From: Gammaproteobacteria bacterium | GTDB lineage: Bacteria; Gemmatimonadota; Gemmatimonadetes; Longimicrobiales; Gaopeijiaceae | NCBI GenBank assembly: GCA_028819075.1 | Contig: JAPPMM010000065.1 | Coordinates: forward strand, 209,067 to 273,066 | DNA length: 64,000 bases | Direction of reading: 5' to 3' | In this document: positions 54,726 through 64,000 of the stretch, in pieces | Position numbering within the stretch: the stretch's first letter is position 1 | Layout: the number at the start of each line of letters is the position of its first letter | Notes under the pieces: generated by a model | The model's input: only the letters and a program-made list of their open reading frames with translations | Told to the model about the DNA's origin: nothing | The model's database searches: none | Program-made: the position numbers and the translations under genes

Positions 54726-55426
54726 GAGCGGTGGTGGTGACCTTCCCTGGGTCCAACTGCGACTACGACTGCCTGCAGGTGCTGCGCAAGGTGATGGGGG
54801 TCGACACCCGCTTCATCTGGCATCGCGAGCACGAGCTGGGCGACCCCGACCTGGTGGTGCTTCCAGGCGGCTTTTCCTACGGCGACTACCTGCGCGCCGG
54901 CGCCATCGCACGCTTCAGCCCCATCGTGGAGGCGGTGAAGCGCTACGCCGGGCGCGGCGGGATCGTGCTCGGCATCTGCAACGGCTTCCAGATCCTGTGC
55001 GAGGCCGGGCTGCTCCCGGGCGCCCTCAAACGCAACGAATCGCTGAAGTTCCGGAGCCACGACGTGCACGTGCGCGTCGAGACCACGAACACCGCCTTCA
55101 CCCGCGCGTACCGCCCCGGCCAGGTCCTGCGCATTCCGATCGCGCACGCCGAAGGCAACTACATCGCCGACCCGGCCACCCTCGAGCGCCTCGAGGCGGA
55201 GGGGCGCGTCGTCTTCCGCTACACCACGCGCGAAGGAGCACGCGGCGACGGCGGCAACCCGAACGGCTCCGCCAACGACATCGCCGGGATCGTGAACGCC
55301 GCGGGGAACGTGCTCGGGCTCATGCCCCATCCCGAGCGGGCGGCGGAAGGCGTACTGGGCTCGACCGACGGGCTGGGCATGTTCGAGTCGCTGGTCGCTC
55401 ATTGCGCGCGCGAGAGGGTGGCATGA
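54722..55426 (+). CDS. purQ: Phosphoribosylformylglycinamidine synthase subunit PurQ
   Basis: A 234-residue glutamine amidotransferase subunit. The nucleophile cysteine is in [19 protein letters not shown] near residue 86, and the catalytic His/Glu are in [11 protein letters not shown] near 207. It feeds ammonia to PurL. GTG start at 54722 overlaps the purS stop; its stop overlaps the purL ATG. Confidence 0.96.
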   Translation: MRAVVVTFPGSNCDYDCLQVLRKVMGVDTRFIWHREHELGDPDLVVLPGGFSYGDYLRAGAIARFSPIVEAVKRYAGRGGIVLGICNGFQILCEAGLLPGALKRNESLKFRSHDVHVRVETTNTAFTRAYRPGQVLRIPIAHAEGNYIADPATLERLEAEGRVVFRYTTREGARGDGGNPNGSANDIAGIVNAAGNVLGLMPHPERAAEGVLGSTDGLGMFESLVAHCARERVA

Positions 55427-57714
55427 TCGGGCCCGCGAGCGGCGGGAACGGCAGCGGACCGGCCGCGCCGGAGCCGCGTCCCGGAGATCCGGAGATCACG
55501 GCGGAACTCGTCGCCGACCACGGTCTAACGCCCGAGGAATACGACAAGATCGTCGGGCACCTCGGGCGCACCCCCACCTTCACCGAACTCGGCGTCTTCT
55601 CGGCGATGTGGTCGGAGCACTGCGGGTACAAGAACTCAAAGCGCCTGCTCCGGCTCCTGCCCACCGAGGCCCCCTGGGTCATCCAGGGCCCGGGCGAGAA
55701 CGCGGGGGTGATCGACATCGGCGACGGATACGCGCTCGCCTTCAAGATCGAGTCGCACAACCATCCGTCCGCCGTCGAGCCGTACCAGGGCGCGGCCACG
55801 GGAATCGGGGGGATCCTGCGCGACGTTTTCACGATGGGGGCCCGGCCGGTCGCGGTGCTCGACTCGCTGCACTTCGGAGACCTGGACTCGAGCCGCGTGC
55901 GCTACCTCTTCGACGGCGTCGTGCGCGGAGCCGGCGACTACGGCAACTGCGTGGGCATCCCCAACCTCGGCGGCGAGGCCTATTTCGACCGCGGCTACGA
56001 GGGCAATCCCATCATCAACGTGATGTGCCTGGGCATCATGAAGCGGGAACAGCTCATCCGCGGCGAGGCCCACGGGGAAGGCAACACGCTGATGGCGGTG
56101 GGCGCGCGCACCGGGCGCGACGGCATCCACGGGGCCACCTTCGCCAGCGAGGAGCTGGGCGAGGACTCCGACGCCAGCCGGCCCCAGGTGCAGGTGGGCG
56201 ACCCCTTCACCGAGAAGCTCCTGCTCGAGGCAAGCCTGGAGCTGATCCGGAGCGGCCACATCGTGGGCATCCAGGACATGGGCGCGGCCGGCATCACCTC
56301 CAGCGCCGCGGAGATGGCCGGCCGTTCCGGCAGCGGGGTCGTGATCGACACCGCGCTGGTGCCGGTGCGCGAGCCGGGGATGACGCCGTACGAGATCCTG
56401 CTCTCGGAGAGCCAGGAGCGCATGATGGTGGTCGTGCACAGGGGCCGGGAAGAGGAGGTCCGGCAGATCCTGGCCAAGTGGGAGCTGGAGGCGGCGGAGG
56501 TCGGCCAGGTCACCTCCGATGGACGCTTCCGCATCCTGGAGGACGGCCGCCCGGTCGCCGACATTCCCGCCCTGCCCCTCACCGAGGGGTGCCCGACCTA
56601 CGAGCGCGAGGGCATCGAGGGCGAAGAGGTGCGCGAGCTGAGGGAGATGGACCTGGCGCCCTATGCGGGCGGCGAGGGCGACCGCACCGCCGACTTCCTC
56701 CGCCTGCTGGCCTCTCCCAACCTGGCCTCCCGCCGCTGGATCCACGACCAGTACGACACCACCGTGCGCACGGCGAGCGTGATCCAGCCGGGAGGGGACG
56801 CGGGCGTCCTGCGCGTGCGCGGCACCCGGCGCGGCATCGCGGTCACCACCGACTGCAGCGGCCGCTACACCTACCTGGAGCCCGGCACCGGAGCCCGCAT
56901 CGCCGTGGCTGAGGCCGCGCGCAACCTGGCGTGCGCGGGGGCGTTGCCCATGGCGGTGACCAACAACCTCAACTTCGGCAACCCGCTCAAGCCGCACATC
57001 TACCATCAGCTGCGGGAGGCCGTGCTGGGCATGGTCGAGGCGTGCGCGCTCTTCGAGACCCCGGTCACCGGCGGCAACGTCTCGCTCTACAACGAGACCA
57101 GCGGCACGCCCATCTACCCCACGCCCGTCATCGGCATGGTCGGCATCATCGAGGACCTGGAGCGGGTGACGCGACACGCGTTCCGGGACGAGGGCGACGT
57201 CATCGTGCTGCTCGGGCGCAACACCGACGAGCTGGGCGCCTCCGAGTACCTGTACGCGATGCACGGCATCGTGGGCGGCAAGCCCCCGCGGGTGGACCTG
57301 CTGGCGGAACGCGTGCTCCAGCAGGCGCTGCTGGCCATGATCGGCGAGGGGCTGCTGCGCTCGGCGCACGATTGTTCGGAGGGCGGCCTGGTGTGCGCGC
57401 TCGCCGAGAGCGCGCTGCACGAGGGCGAAGACCCGGTCGGCATCCGCGTGCGACTGGCGGACCCGCTGCCCTCGACTGCACTATTCTTTGGAGAGGCGCA
57501 GGGGCGCGTGGTGGTTTCGTGCGATCCCGCGAGCCTCGGTCGGGTGCGGCGGCTGGCCGATCGGTACGGCGTGCCCTGCACGAAGATCGGCACGGTAGGA
57601 GCGATCGGCGCAAGTTTCGTCGTGGAGAGCGCGGACGCGCGCATCGAGGCGGACATCAGGGAGGTGGGTGCGGTGTACTTCGGGGCTCTGCCGGAGCGCA
57701 TGGACGCGCAGTAG
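55423..57714 (+). CDS. purL: Phosphoribosylformylglycinamidine synthase subunit PurL
   Basis: A 763-residue small-type PurL. Signatures include [19 protein letters not shown] near residue 64, [35 protein letters not shown] and a Gly-rich later domain ([20 protein letters not shown]). The catalytic histidines are in place. It lacks the glutaminase part, provided by PurQ, and needs PurS. The stop at 57712-57714 is followed 8 nt later by a REP-like unit. Confidence 0.97.
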   Translation: MIGPASGGNGSGPAAPEPRPGDPEITAELVADHGLTPEEYDKIVGHLGRTPTFTELGVFSAMWSEHCGYKNSKRLLRLLPTEAPWVIQGPGENAGVIDIGDGYALAFKIESHNHPSAVEPYQGAATGIGGILRDVFTMGARPVAVLDSLHFGDLDSSRVRYLFDGVVRGAGDYGNCVGIPNLGGEAYFDRGYEGNPIINVMCLGIMKREQLIRGEAHGEGNTLMAVGARTGRDGIHGATFASEELGEDSDASRPQVQVGDPFTEKLLLEASLELIRSGHIVGIQDMGAAGITSSAAEMAGRSGSGVVIDTALVPVREPGMTPYEILLSESQERMMVVVHRGREEEVRQILAKWELEAAEVGQVTSDGRFRILEDGRPVADIPALPLTEGCPTYEREGIEGEEVRELREMDLAPYAGGEGDRTADFLRLLASPNLASRRWIHDQYDTTVRTASVIQPGGDAGVLRVRGTRRGIAVTTDCSGRYTYLEPGTGARIAVAEAARNLACAGALPMAVTNNLNFGNPLKPHIYHQLREAVLGMVEACALFETPVTGGNVSLYNETSGTPIYPTPVIGMVGIIEDLERVTRHAFRDEGDVIVLLGRNTDELGASEYLYAMHGIVGGKPPRVDLLAERVLQQALLAMIGEGLLRSAHDCSEGGLVCALAESALHEGEDPVGIRVRLADPLPSTALFFGEAQGRVVVSCDPASLGRVRRLADRYGVPCTKIGTVGAIGASFVVESADARIEADIREVGAVYFGALPERMDAQ

Positions 57715-57721
57715 CAAGGGA

Positions 57722-57770
57722 TAGTATTCCGTGGACGAACCACGCCCGGCATGCGAGCGGCGATGCATCC
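57722..57770 (+). repeat. REP-like dispersed repeat, solo unit between purL and purF
   Basis: The unit starts TAGTATTCCGTGGACGAACC, continues CCCGGCATGCGAGCGGCG and ends ATGCATCC. It fills most of the 84-bp gap between purL and purF, ending just before the purF ribosome site (GGAGG at 57787-57791). Unlike the copies at dapD and dnaX it is not at the stop codon but 8 nt beyond it. Confidence 0.7.
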
Positions 57771-57798
57771 ACGAACTGCGGGCGCCCGGAGGCGGCAC

Positions 57799-59298
<1,500 letters not shown>

Positions 59299-59357
59299 GG
59301 GGGCGTCCGGGGGCGTCACACTTCGGAGCGCCCGGCCAAGCGTCGGGGAGGGTCCGG

Positions 59358-59960
59358 TCAGCCGCCGGGAGGCACCACCACTTCCGCCGTGTAGATGAGG
59401 TCGCCGAGCGGCGAGTTGTCGCCGTTGGCGGAGTTGCCGGTCACGTGGAACACCACCGGCGACGGTTCCCCGGGCGCCACCCACTCGAAGCTCCAGCTGG
59501 CAACATCTCCGGGACCGAGTTGGCTCCCCGCAACCGTGTGGTTGATGTAGTCGACGCCGTCCTCGCTGCGTACGACCGTGCGCCCGTCCAGGGGCGCCAG
59601 CCGTCCTGCCGGCGTGCCCGTCCGCTCGCCCTCATTGAAGCGCGCGGCGGCCTGGAAGCCCGCACTGCCCATCCCCTCCCCTTCCACGATCACGGTGACC
59701 ACGTAGACCGCGCCCGGCGTGAAGGAGGCGGGAATGCCGTCGAGCAGAAGTGCGCCGCCCAGTGCGTTCAGCTCAAGGTCCAGATGGCACTCGATGCAGG
59801 TGAGTTCGCCGAAGCCGCCGGTGCGCGCGAGGGGCGGGCCGTCGGCGTGGGGGATGGGGGCGCGCGGGGCAGCGGCGGGGGCTCCGCCGGCGCCGGAGAC
59901 GCCCACCCCGGCAACCACACCGGCGAGGAGCCACCGGTTGGGAATACGCAGATTACGCAT
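59358..59960 (-). CDS. Secreted choice-of-anchor-V (reelin-like) domain protein with a CxxCH motif
   Basis: A 200-residue predicted secreted protein. After a signal segment (RWLLAGVVAGVGVSGAGG) it has a heme-attachment-type motif TCIECH near residue 54, then a beta-sandwich with FTPGAVYVVTVIVEGEGMGS, GFQAAARFNEGE, YINHT, WSFEWVAPGEPSPVVFHV and NSANGDNSPLGD, matching choice-of-anchor V domain proteins. A c-type heme is possible but one CxxCH alone does not prove it. The start ATG at 59960 lies inside a 9-bp tandem repeat tract and has no ribosome site. It ends in VVVPPGG without a sorting tail. Confidence 0.75.
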   Translation of the reverse strand: MRNLRIPNRWLLAGVVAGVGVSGAGGAPAAAPRAPIPHADGPPLARTGGFGELTCIECHLDLELNALGGALLLDGIPASFTPGAVYVVTVIVEGEGMGSAGFQAAARFNEGERTGTPAGRLAPLDGRTVVRSEDGVDYINHTVAGSQLGPGDVASWSFEWVAPGEPSPVVFHVTGNSANGDNSPLGDLIYTAEVVVPPGG

Positions 59961-59981
59961 TTTACGCAAAATACGTAAAAC
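59946..59981. repeat. 9-bp tandem repeat tract at the start of the anchor-V gene
   Basis: Four 9-bp units on the plus strand begin ACGC/ACGT at 59946, 59955, 59964 and 59973 (ACGCAGATT, ACGCATTTT, ACGCAAAAT, ACGTAAAAC). Inside it TTTTACG (59960-59966) and CGTAAAA (59974-59980) form a 7-bp dyad with a 7-nt spacer. The gene start codon at 59958-59960 is within the tract, so it would be transcribed as a leader/start region or bound by a protein. Confidence 0.6.
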
Positions 59982-60050
59982 GCGACCGGCCGGGCCGATC
60001 CCGCTGTCGACCCGGCCGATCCGTCCGGCGTCCCGCAGCCCGCGGACGCC

Positions 60051-60226
60051 TAGCGGTCCGTGGATGAATCCGCGCGAGCACCGAGAGCGGCGAGGCGCCG
60101 CGCTGGCAAGGCGCTTTGAAGGCCGAATAGCAGGGCTATTGGGCCGAAGAGCAACGCAGAGCGAAGCGATCCAGCGCGGATGCATCGCCGCTCGAATGCC
60201 GGGCGGAGTTCGTCCACGGGCTGCTA
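60051..60226. repeat. BIME-like element: two inverted REP-like units around a central hairpin
   Basis: A 176-bp element bounded by TAG (60051) and CTA (60224-60226). The left unit reads TAGCGGTCCGTGGATGAATC onward; the right unit (60178-60226) is the same unit in reverse, TAGCAGCCCGTGGACGAACT read on the minus strand. Additional inverted similarity (GAGCGGCGA then CCGCGCTGG on both sides) continues inward to a hairpin with arms GGCCGAATAGC (60121-60131) and GCTATTGGGCC (60135-60145). The right end supplies the TAG stop of the Vgb-like gene. The remaining gap back to 59982 shows no gene. Confidence 0.75.
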
Positions 60227-61258
60227 AAAGCTGACCGGCCTCGAAGGCGGCAGCACCGCCCGGCCGATGGTGTTCGTGTCGGCCCCGAACCAGACCACGT
60301 TGGTGTCGGCGTCGTAGTACATGTGGCGGATGGTCCCGCCCCCACTCTCGACCGCCACCGAGCTGATGTACTCCTCTGTGCGCGTGTCGAAGCCCACGAA
60401 CATGTTGGGCTGGACGCCGGTCTCGACGAACCAGACCCGGTCGTCGTTGTCGATGGCCACGCCGTAGGGGCGCGCATCGCCACCGCTCGGGTTGGCCCAC
60501 TCGGTGACCTCGCCGGTGGCCGGGTCGACCCGGCCCAGGAAGCCGCGCGCATAGTCCACGTACCACGCGATGTCGTTGGAGTCGATCACCATCCGCCGGG
60601 GGCGCGCGCCCTCCGGAAGCTCGTAGTAGGTGGGTTCGAAGCTCTCGGGGTCGACCATGACCAGCATGTTGGTACCGAAGAGGGTCGCCCAGGGCCGGTC
60701 GCGGGAGTCCATCTTGAGGCCGTAGGGCCGGGTCGACCCGCCGCGCGCGCCGGGATTGTTCGGCATCTCGACCAGCCGCACTTCCCCGCTCTCCTTCCAG
60801 AACTTGCCCACGAAGTTGCCGCCCTGGACGGTGAACCAGAGGTCGCCGGCGGCGTCGAAGGCGAAGGTGTGCGGGTCGCGGGCGCGCTCGTCGGGCATGG
60901 CGAAGATCTCGATGTCGCCCGTCCCGGGGTCGAGGCGGCCGAGGTTGCCCACCAGGTTGCCGGTATACCAGACCATGCCGTCGTCGGCCACCACCACGGT
61001 GTGCGGGCCGGCGCCGTCGGGCAGGTCGAACTTCTCCATCTCGCCGGTCTCGGGGTCGAGGACCGCGGCGTAGTGGGACCGCTGGCCGGCGAACCAGACG
61101 CGGCCGTCGGGGGCCACGTACGGATCACGGGGCCGGCTCTGCTCCCACGGCACCACCCACTCCTCCAGGGTCGGGTCGTTCTCTTGAGCAAACCCGCTGA
61201 CAGGGGCCGCCAGCAACATCAGGGACACCGCTACCATCGCACTGCAAAGGGATTTCAT
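60224..61258 (-). CDS. Secreted Vgb-like (virginiamycin B lyase family) beta-propeller protein
   Basis: A 344-residue secreted protein. The signal peptide (SLCSAMVAVSLMLLAAPVSG ending FAQ) is followed by seven-bladed-propeller repeats of the streptogramin-lyase type: DPYVAPDGRVWFAGQRS, PHTVVVADDGMVWYTGNLVG, PHTFAFDAAGDLWFTVQGG, RPYGVAIDNDDRVWFVETG, each ending in a GxxWxT/V-like turn. The family name reflects one characterised antibiotic-inactivating enzyme; most members have other, unknown roles, and none of the lyase catalytic residues can be confirmed by eye. The ATG at 61258 has GGGAGG 8 nt upstream. The stop TAG is part of the repeat element. Confidence 0.85.
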   Translation of the reverse strand: MKSLCSAMVAVSLMLLAAPVSGFAQENDPTLEEWVVPWEQSRPRDPYVAPDGRVWFAGQRSHYAAVLDPETGEMEKFDLPDGAGPHTVVVADDGMVWYTGNLVGNLGRLDPGTGDIEIFAMPDERARDPHTFAFDAAGDLWFTVQGGNFVGKFWKESGEVRLVEMPNNPGARGGSTRPYGLKMDSRDRPWATLFGTNMLVMVDPESFEPTYYELPEGARPRRMVIDSNDIAWYVDYARGFLGRVDPATGEVTEWANPSGGDARPYGVAIDNDDRVWFVETGVQPNMFVGFDTRTEEYISSVAVESGGGTIRHMYYDADTNVVWFGADTNTIGRAVLPPSRPVSF

Positions 61259-61488
61259 GACTCGGCCCTCCCGCCGGGTTTCGGAGATGTTCTGCACACG
61301 TTGAGATGCTTCGGACTACAGCTTTAATCGAAGGTTCGGGTGGGGACGGGGCAAGGAGGTGGGGCGTGTGCGTTTCCCATCCATTCCGCACTCGTGCCGT
61401 GCTCGTGCCACACGTCACTTCGCCCACGCAAACGCCCCGCCTCGCCCACGTCCTTCGCTTTGCAAGGACACATGGCGTTCATCCGGCG

Positions 61489-61517
61489 TTGAAGCGGGTC
61501 GCTGCGGTTTCTATCTT
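61489..61517 (+). promoter_or_regulatory. Predicted promoter of tRNA-Ser
   Basis: TTGAAG (61489-61494), 17 nt, TATCTT (61512-61517). The tRNA begins 8 nt after the -10 box, so transcription would start within a few bases of the mature 5' end. The rest of the 267-bp divergent gap 61259-61525 shows no gene. Confidence 0.6.
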
Positions 61518-61525
61518 GCGGAGAT

Positions 61526-61609
61526 GGAGGGGTGGCAGAGCGGCTAATTGCACCGGTCTTGAAAACCGGCGGGTCTTTACCCACGTGGGTTCGAATCCCA
61601 CCCCCTCCG
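61526..61609 (+). tRNA. tRNA-Ser(UGA)
   Basis: Acceptor stem GGAGGGG (61526-61532) pairs with CCCCTCC (61602-61608), discriminator G. The anticodon loop CTTGAAA places UGA at 61560-61562, and a class II long variable arm (GGGT-CTTT-ACCC) precedes the T arm with the invariant GGTTCGAATCC. CCA is not encoded. It reads serine UCA and related codons. Confidence 0.97.
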
Positions 61610-61856
61610 CTCGCGAGCAGCGCTCGCGCCGGAGAGGGTGTTATTCGAACCCAAGGTTGAGCCTCGGTTGCGAATCCCACCCCGGTCGCGCTCGTCCGAG
61701 GGTCGCCGGGATCCATCATGGACTGCGGACGGTAGGACGCGGGAAGCGGCATTGCGCGCTTTAGGCGACGAAGTTCCCGTCGGGCGGACGGCGATCGCAT
61801 GGCGACGCGGCTGTCTGGGCGGCTACTCACCAGCACTTCAAGAAGGCGGTGCAACC

Positions 61857-62879
61857 GTGGCGATCCTGCGATCCATTCCTCGCGTGGCGATTCTTCTTGC
61901 CGTGACGGCGTCACCTGGTGTCGGTCAGGTCCTCGAGGGGCCGGAGGGACCCGTCGAAATCATCGGGCTGGAGCGTTGGACTCCGCAGGGGTTGCTCGAT
62001 GCGATCCGGGAGACGGCGCCCGGCCAACCCTTGAGCGCCTGCGCGGCCACCATGAGGTTCGAACTCGGCTTCGCCGATGCCGGCGTGTTCGGCTATCTCC
62101 AGTCGACTACATCCAGGTCCGAACGATACACGGTCATTATCGGCATCGAAGACCGGGCTCGAGTCCGGTACCGACCCGAGGGAAGCGAGAGCATCGACCT
62201 GCCGGAATCGTGGCAAGCCCTGGCGTCCGTAGCCGATGAAGACATCGGGACTCTGGGCATGGCCCGGGAATTGTTCGATCTGCGAAATGACCCGGAAACC
62301 GCGCGGAAGTTTGCCACGCTCTTCGGCGCTGACCTGACCTCCATCGAGCGCGTCTGGGAACTGATCGCGGACAGAGACAGCGAGCAGGATCGGCTTCTGG
62401 CCCACAGGCTACTCGCCAACGCCGACTCGTGGTCATCGCGCGCAATCGCGGCGACGCTCCTCGTCAACTTCGGCGAACACGACGCGGTCTGGCACGACCT
62501 GCTTTCGGCGACAATCGATCCCATCGGGCAGGTGTCCGGCGCGGCAACATCCGTGCTCGGGAGCCTGGCTCAGATGGAGCGTAGCCGACCCGTCCAGTGG
62601 GATGCGGCGCGTGAACCGATTGCGGCGGTGCTCGATGGCACCAATCCGTTCGCCTTCAAGACGGTGATCGAAGTCCTGGCCGCTACCGGGATCGAACCCG
62701 CGTTCGGGAAGCAGCTCATCCGCGAAGCACCCGACCTCCTGCTCGCGCATGTCGGCGCGCAGCACGAGATCACGCGCCAACCCGCGATCGACCTCCTGAA
62801 GGCCGTGAGCGGTGAAGACTTCGGCGCCGATTCCGAAGCCTGGGCGGAATGGCTCGAGGGTTCGCTGGACGATTCCTGA
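61857..62879 (+). CDS. Secreted HEAT-like repeat protein of unknown function
   Basis: About 340 residues from the GTG at 61857, which gives a signal peptide (SIPRVAILLAVTASPGVGQ). An N-terminal 110-residue mixed alpha/beta domain (LERWTPQGLLDAIRETAPGQ, FELGFADAGVFGYLQ) precedes alpha-helical repeats of HEAT type, ending in DFGADSEAWAEWLEGS, a closing pattern often seen after HEAT repeats. No catalytic residues are evident. The upstream 247 bp back to the tRNA holds no clear gene but repeats 13 bp of the tRNA 3' half. Confidence 0.65.
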   Translation: MAILRSIPRVAILLAVTASPGVGQVLEGPEGPVEIIGLERWTPQGLLDAIRETAPGQPLSACAATMRFELGFADAGVFGYLQSTTSRSERYTVIIGIEDRARVRYRPEGSESIDLPESWQALASVADEDIGTLGMARELFDLRNDPETARKFATLFGADLTSIERVWELIADRDSEQDRLLAHRLLANADSWSSRAIAATLLVNFGEHDAVWHDLLSATIDPIGQVSGAATSVLGSLAQMERSRPVQWDAAREPIAAVLDGTNPFAFKTVIEVLAATGIEPAFGKQLIREAPDLLLAHVGAQHEITRQPAIDLLKAVSGEDFGADSEAWAEWLEGSLDDS

Positions 62880-63150
62880 TGGATCGACCGGTCCGTCGAA
62901 ACGCCTCCTGACGGGCTGACGATCGGCCGGACGATTCCTCACCAGTTGAGTGACCTGCCCGACCGGTCGCCGCGCCATGGTAGTTCACCGGGGTCCAAAC
63001 GCTTAACCCTCGGAACAACGAGGACCGGGCGCGAGACAACCCGATCCGCGGGCTCGGAGTCAGTAGCGAGTGTACCCTTGCGAAAACGACCGTCGCGGCA
63101 ATCAAGGGGTCGACCCTCGCGTGAATAGCTTGGAGAAGGAGGCAACGTCA

Positions 63151-63609
63151 ATGAGAGTTCCAGATCGGTCTTCGGTTTTCGCGCGCACCCTCCAACTCCG
63201 CAGGCGACGCATCGCCGTGCTCGGCACGTTGCTGGTGATTGGAGCCGGCGCCTCGTGCATGAGCGCCACCGCTCTCAGGCACGAGGCGATCGCGATGGAT
63301 GATGCCGTCGCGCTCGATGTCTCGCCGCGCGTCATCCCGTCGTCGGTGAAGGCCCATCTGGCGGACGGATCCACGGTCCTGTTCCCGGAAGGCGTCACCA
63401 TCGAGGAGGCGTGGGTCACCGGCAACGGAGACCGTTACGATATTCGTCTCAGTCCGGTCGGCTCCGTTTCCGAAATCGCGCGGGACAGTGTCGCCGCGCT
63501 GGAACGCTTCCGTACCGTGATCGATGGAGACAAGACGATCGCCTACAATGCACTGAGCACGCTGTTCGGGCTCGCGGCGGGGGCTGTAGCCCTGCTGATT
63601 GCAAGATGA
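63151..63609 (+). CDS. Small predicted lipoprotein/membrane protein
   Basis: A 152-residue protein with a strong ribosome site (AAGGAGG, 8 nt before the ATG at 63151). An Arg-rich start is followed by a hydrophobic segment IAVLGTLLVIGAGASC resembling a lipobox (GASC is not ideal), a beta-rich middle (VKAHLADGSTVLFPEGVTIE, GNGDRYDIRLSPVG), and a C-terminal membrane helix (ALSTLFGLAAGAVALLIAR). I do not recognise a family. The upstream 271 bp (62880-63150) hold no clear gene. It is followed by another lipoprotein gene 17 nt later. Confidence 0.6.
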   Translation: MRVPDRSSVFARTLQLRRRRIAVLGTLLVIGAGASCMSATALRHEAIAMDDAVALDVSPRVIPSSVKAHLADGSTVLFPEGVTIEEAWVTGNGDRYDIRLSPVGSVSEIARDSVAALERFRTVIDGDKTIAYNALSTLFGLAAGAVALLIAR

Positions 63610-63626
63610 ACTCCCGGGAGGCGAGA

Positions 63627-64000
63627 ATGGCGCACCTTCAACACCGATTCATCCGTGCGGGTATCGTTTGCCTGCTGATGTCGGCCTGCATTCCCTACTA
63701 TGGGCCGCAGGTCAGCGAGTTGGCGCCCGCTACCCGTCCCGCGGGCATCGCTTCGGTTCTCGATGTGGGAGGCGACCCCATGCAGGCAGAGGTTCTGGCT
63801 GTGGAGGACGACGCACTGATCGTCCTGGTCGACCGGGTTCCGCAGCACGGCATGGCCGGAAGGCTGGCGCGGATTCCCTTCACCGGCATCCGGACCGCCG
63901 AATTCGCAAATGCCGACGGCTTCGACTACAGCGCCTGGACGTTTCTCTTCAGCCTCGGACCACCCAGACCCCCCGAGGCCCGTTCCCTGGTGCTCGATGA
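63627..64000 (+). CDS. Predicted lipoprotein (partial, runs off window)
   Basis: An open frame from the ATG at 63627 (GGGAGG 5 nt upstream) to the window end with no stop, at least 124 residues. It opens MAHLQHRFIRAGIVCLLMSA with a lipobox LMSAC, then a beta-rich domain (RPAGIASVLDVGGDPMQAEV, EDDALIVLVDRVPQHG, RIPFTGIRTAEFANADG). Composition and position suggest a pair with the preceding 152-residue protein. No family is recognised, and the 3' end is outside the window. An upstream ATG at 63606 is an alternative start. Confidence 0.6.
   Translation, partial: MAHLQHRFIRAGIVCLLMSACIPYYGPQVSELAPATRPAGIASVLDVGGDPMQAEVLAVEDDALIVLVDRVPQHGMAGRLARIPFTGIRTAEFANADGFDYSAWTFLFSLGPPRPPEARSLVLD

Overview
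The window is GC-rich, tightly packed bacterial chromosome (about two thirds G+C by eye) with very short gaps and many stop/start overlaps (ATGA, GTGA, TTGA). The gene complement (type-I DnaJ/GrpE, succinylase-type DapD lysine genes, PurS-PurQ-PurL, B. subtilis-type PurF, MglA-like GTPase, PgpH/PhoH/YbeY cluster, choice-of-anchor-V and beta-propeller secreted proteins, RsbRD-like protein) fits Gemmatimonadota or a close relative. That assignment is inference from gene content; no rRNA is present to confirm it.

Layout. 1-6650 (minus): start of a transhydrogenase/alanine-dehydrogenase-like gene, a PLP group II decarboxylase, an RsbRD-like protein and a very large NtrY-type histidine kinase. 6831-13130 (plus): a secreted protein, then a TolC / MacA / two-permease export system with no ATPase gene. 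13108-13485: a standalone HIRAN protein. 13587-15907: cysteine desulfurase and MnmA (tRNA 2-thiouridine). 15916-17979 (minus): grpE-dnaJ plus a small protein. 18178-20668 (plus): dapB-dapA-dapD. 20825-26391 (minus): dnaX, ybaB, recR, a small membrane protein, mglA, pgsA, cinA. 26625-37207 (minus): aspS, phoH, pgpH, ybeY, mgtE, hutH, hutU, yraN. 37429-43477: rlmN, lepB, a LytR_C protein, a YqeK-like HD protein, an NFACT protein and a beta-propeller lipoprotein. 43570-49254: trpC-F-B-A and trpD (minus) flanking lexA (plus) and a possible small gene. 49415-59298 (plus): truA, a small transaldolase, purB, purC, pssA, purS-Q-L and purF. 59358-61258 (minus): two secreted proteins. 61526-61609: tRNA-Ser(UGA). 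61857-64000 (plus): three secreted or lipoprotein genes, the last cut by the window edge.

Functionally this is mostly core genome: lysine/peptidoglycan precursor synthesis, tryptophan and purine synthesis, phospholipid head groups, protein quality control, replication/repair and tRNA modification. The accessory parts are the export system, the giant kinase and the secreted proteins at the right end.

The most unusual structure is a dispersed REP-like repeat of about 48 bp that begins with TAG. Four clear loci are in the window. In three of them (dapD, dnaX and the Vgb-like gene) the repeat itself supplies the stop codon of the upstream gene; in the fourth it starts 8 nt after the purL stop. 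At 60051-60226 two units stand head to head around a central hairpin, a BIME-like arrangement of 176 bp.
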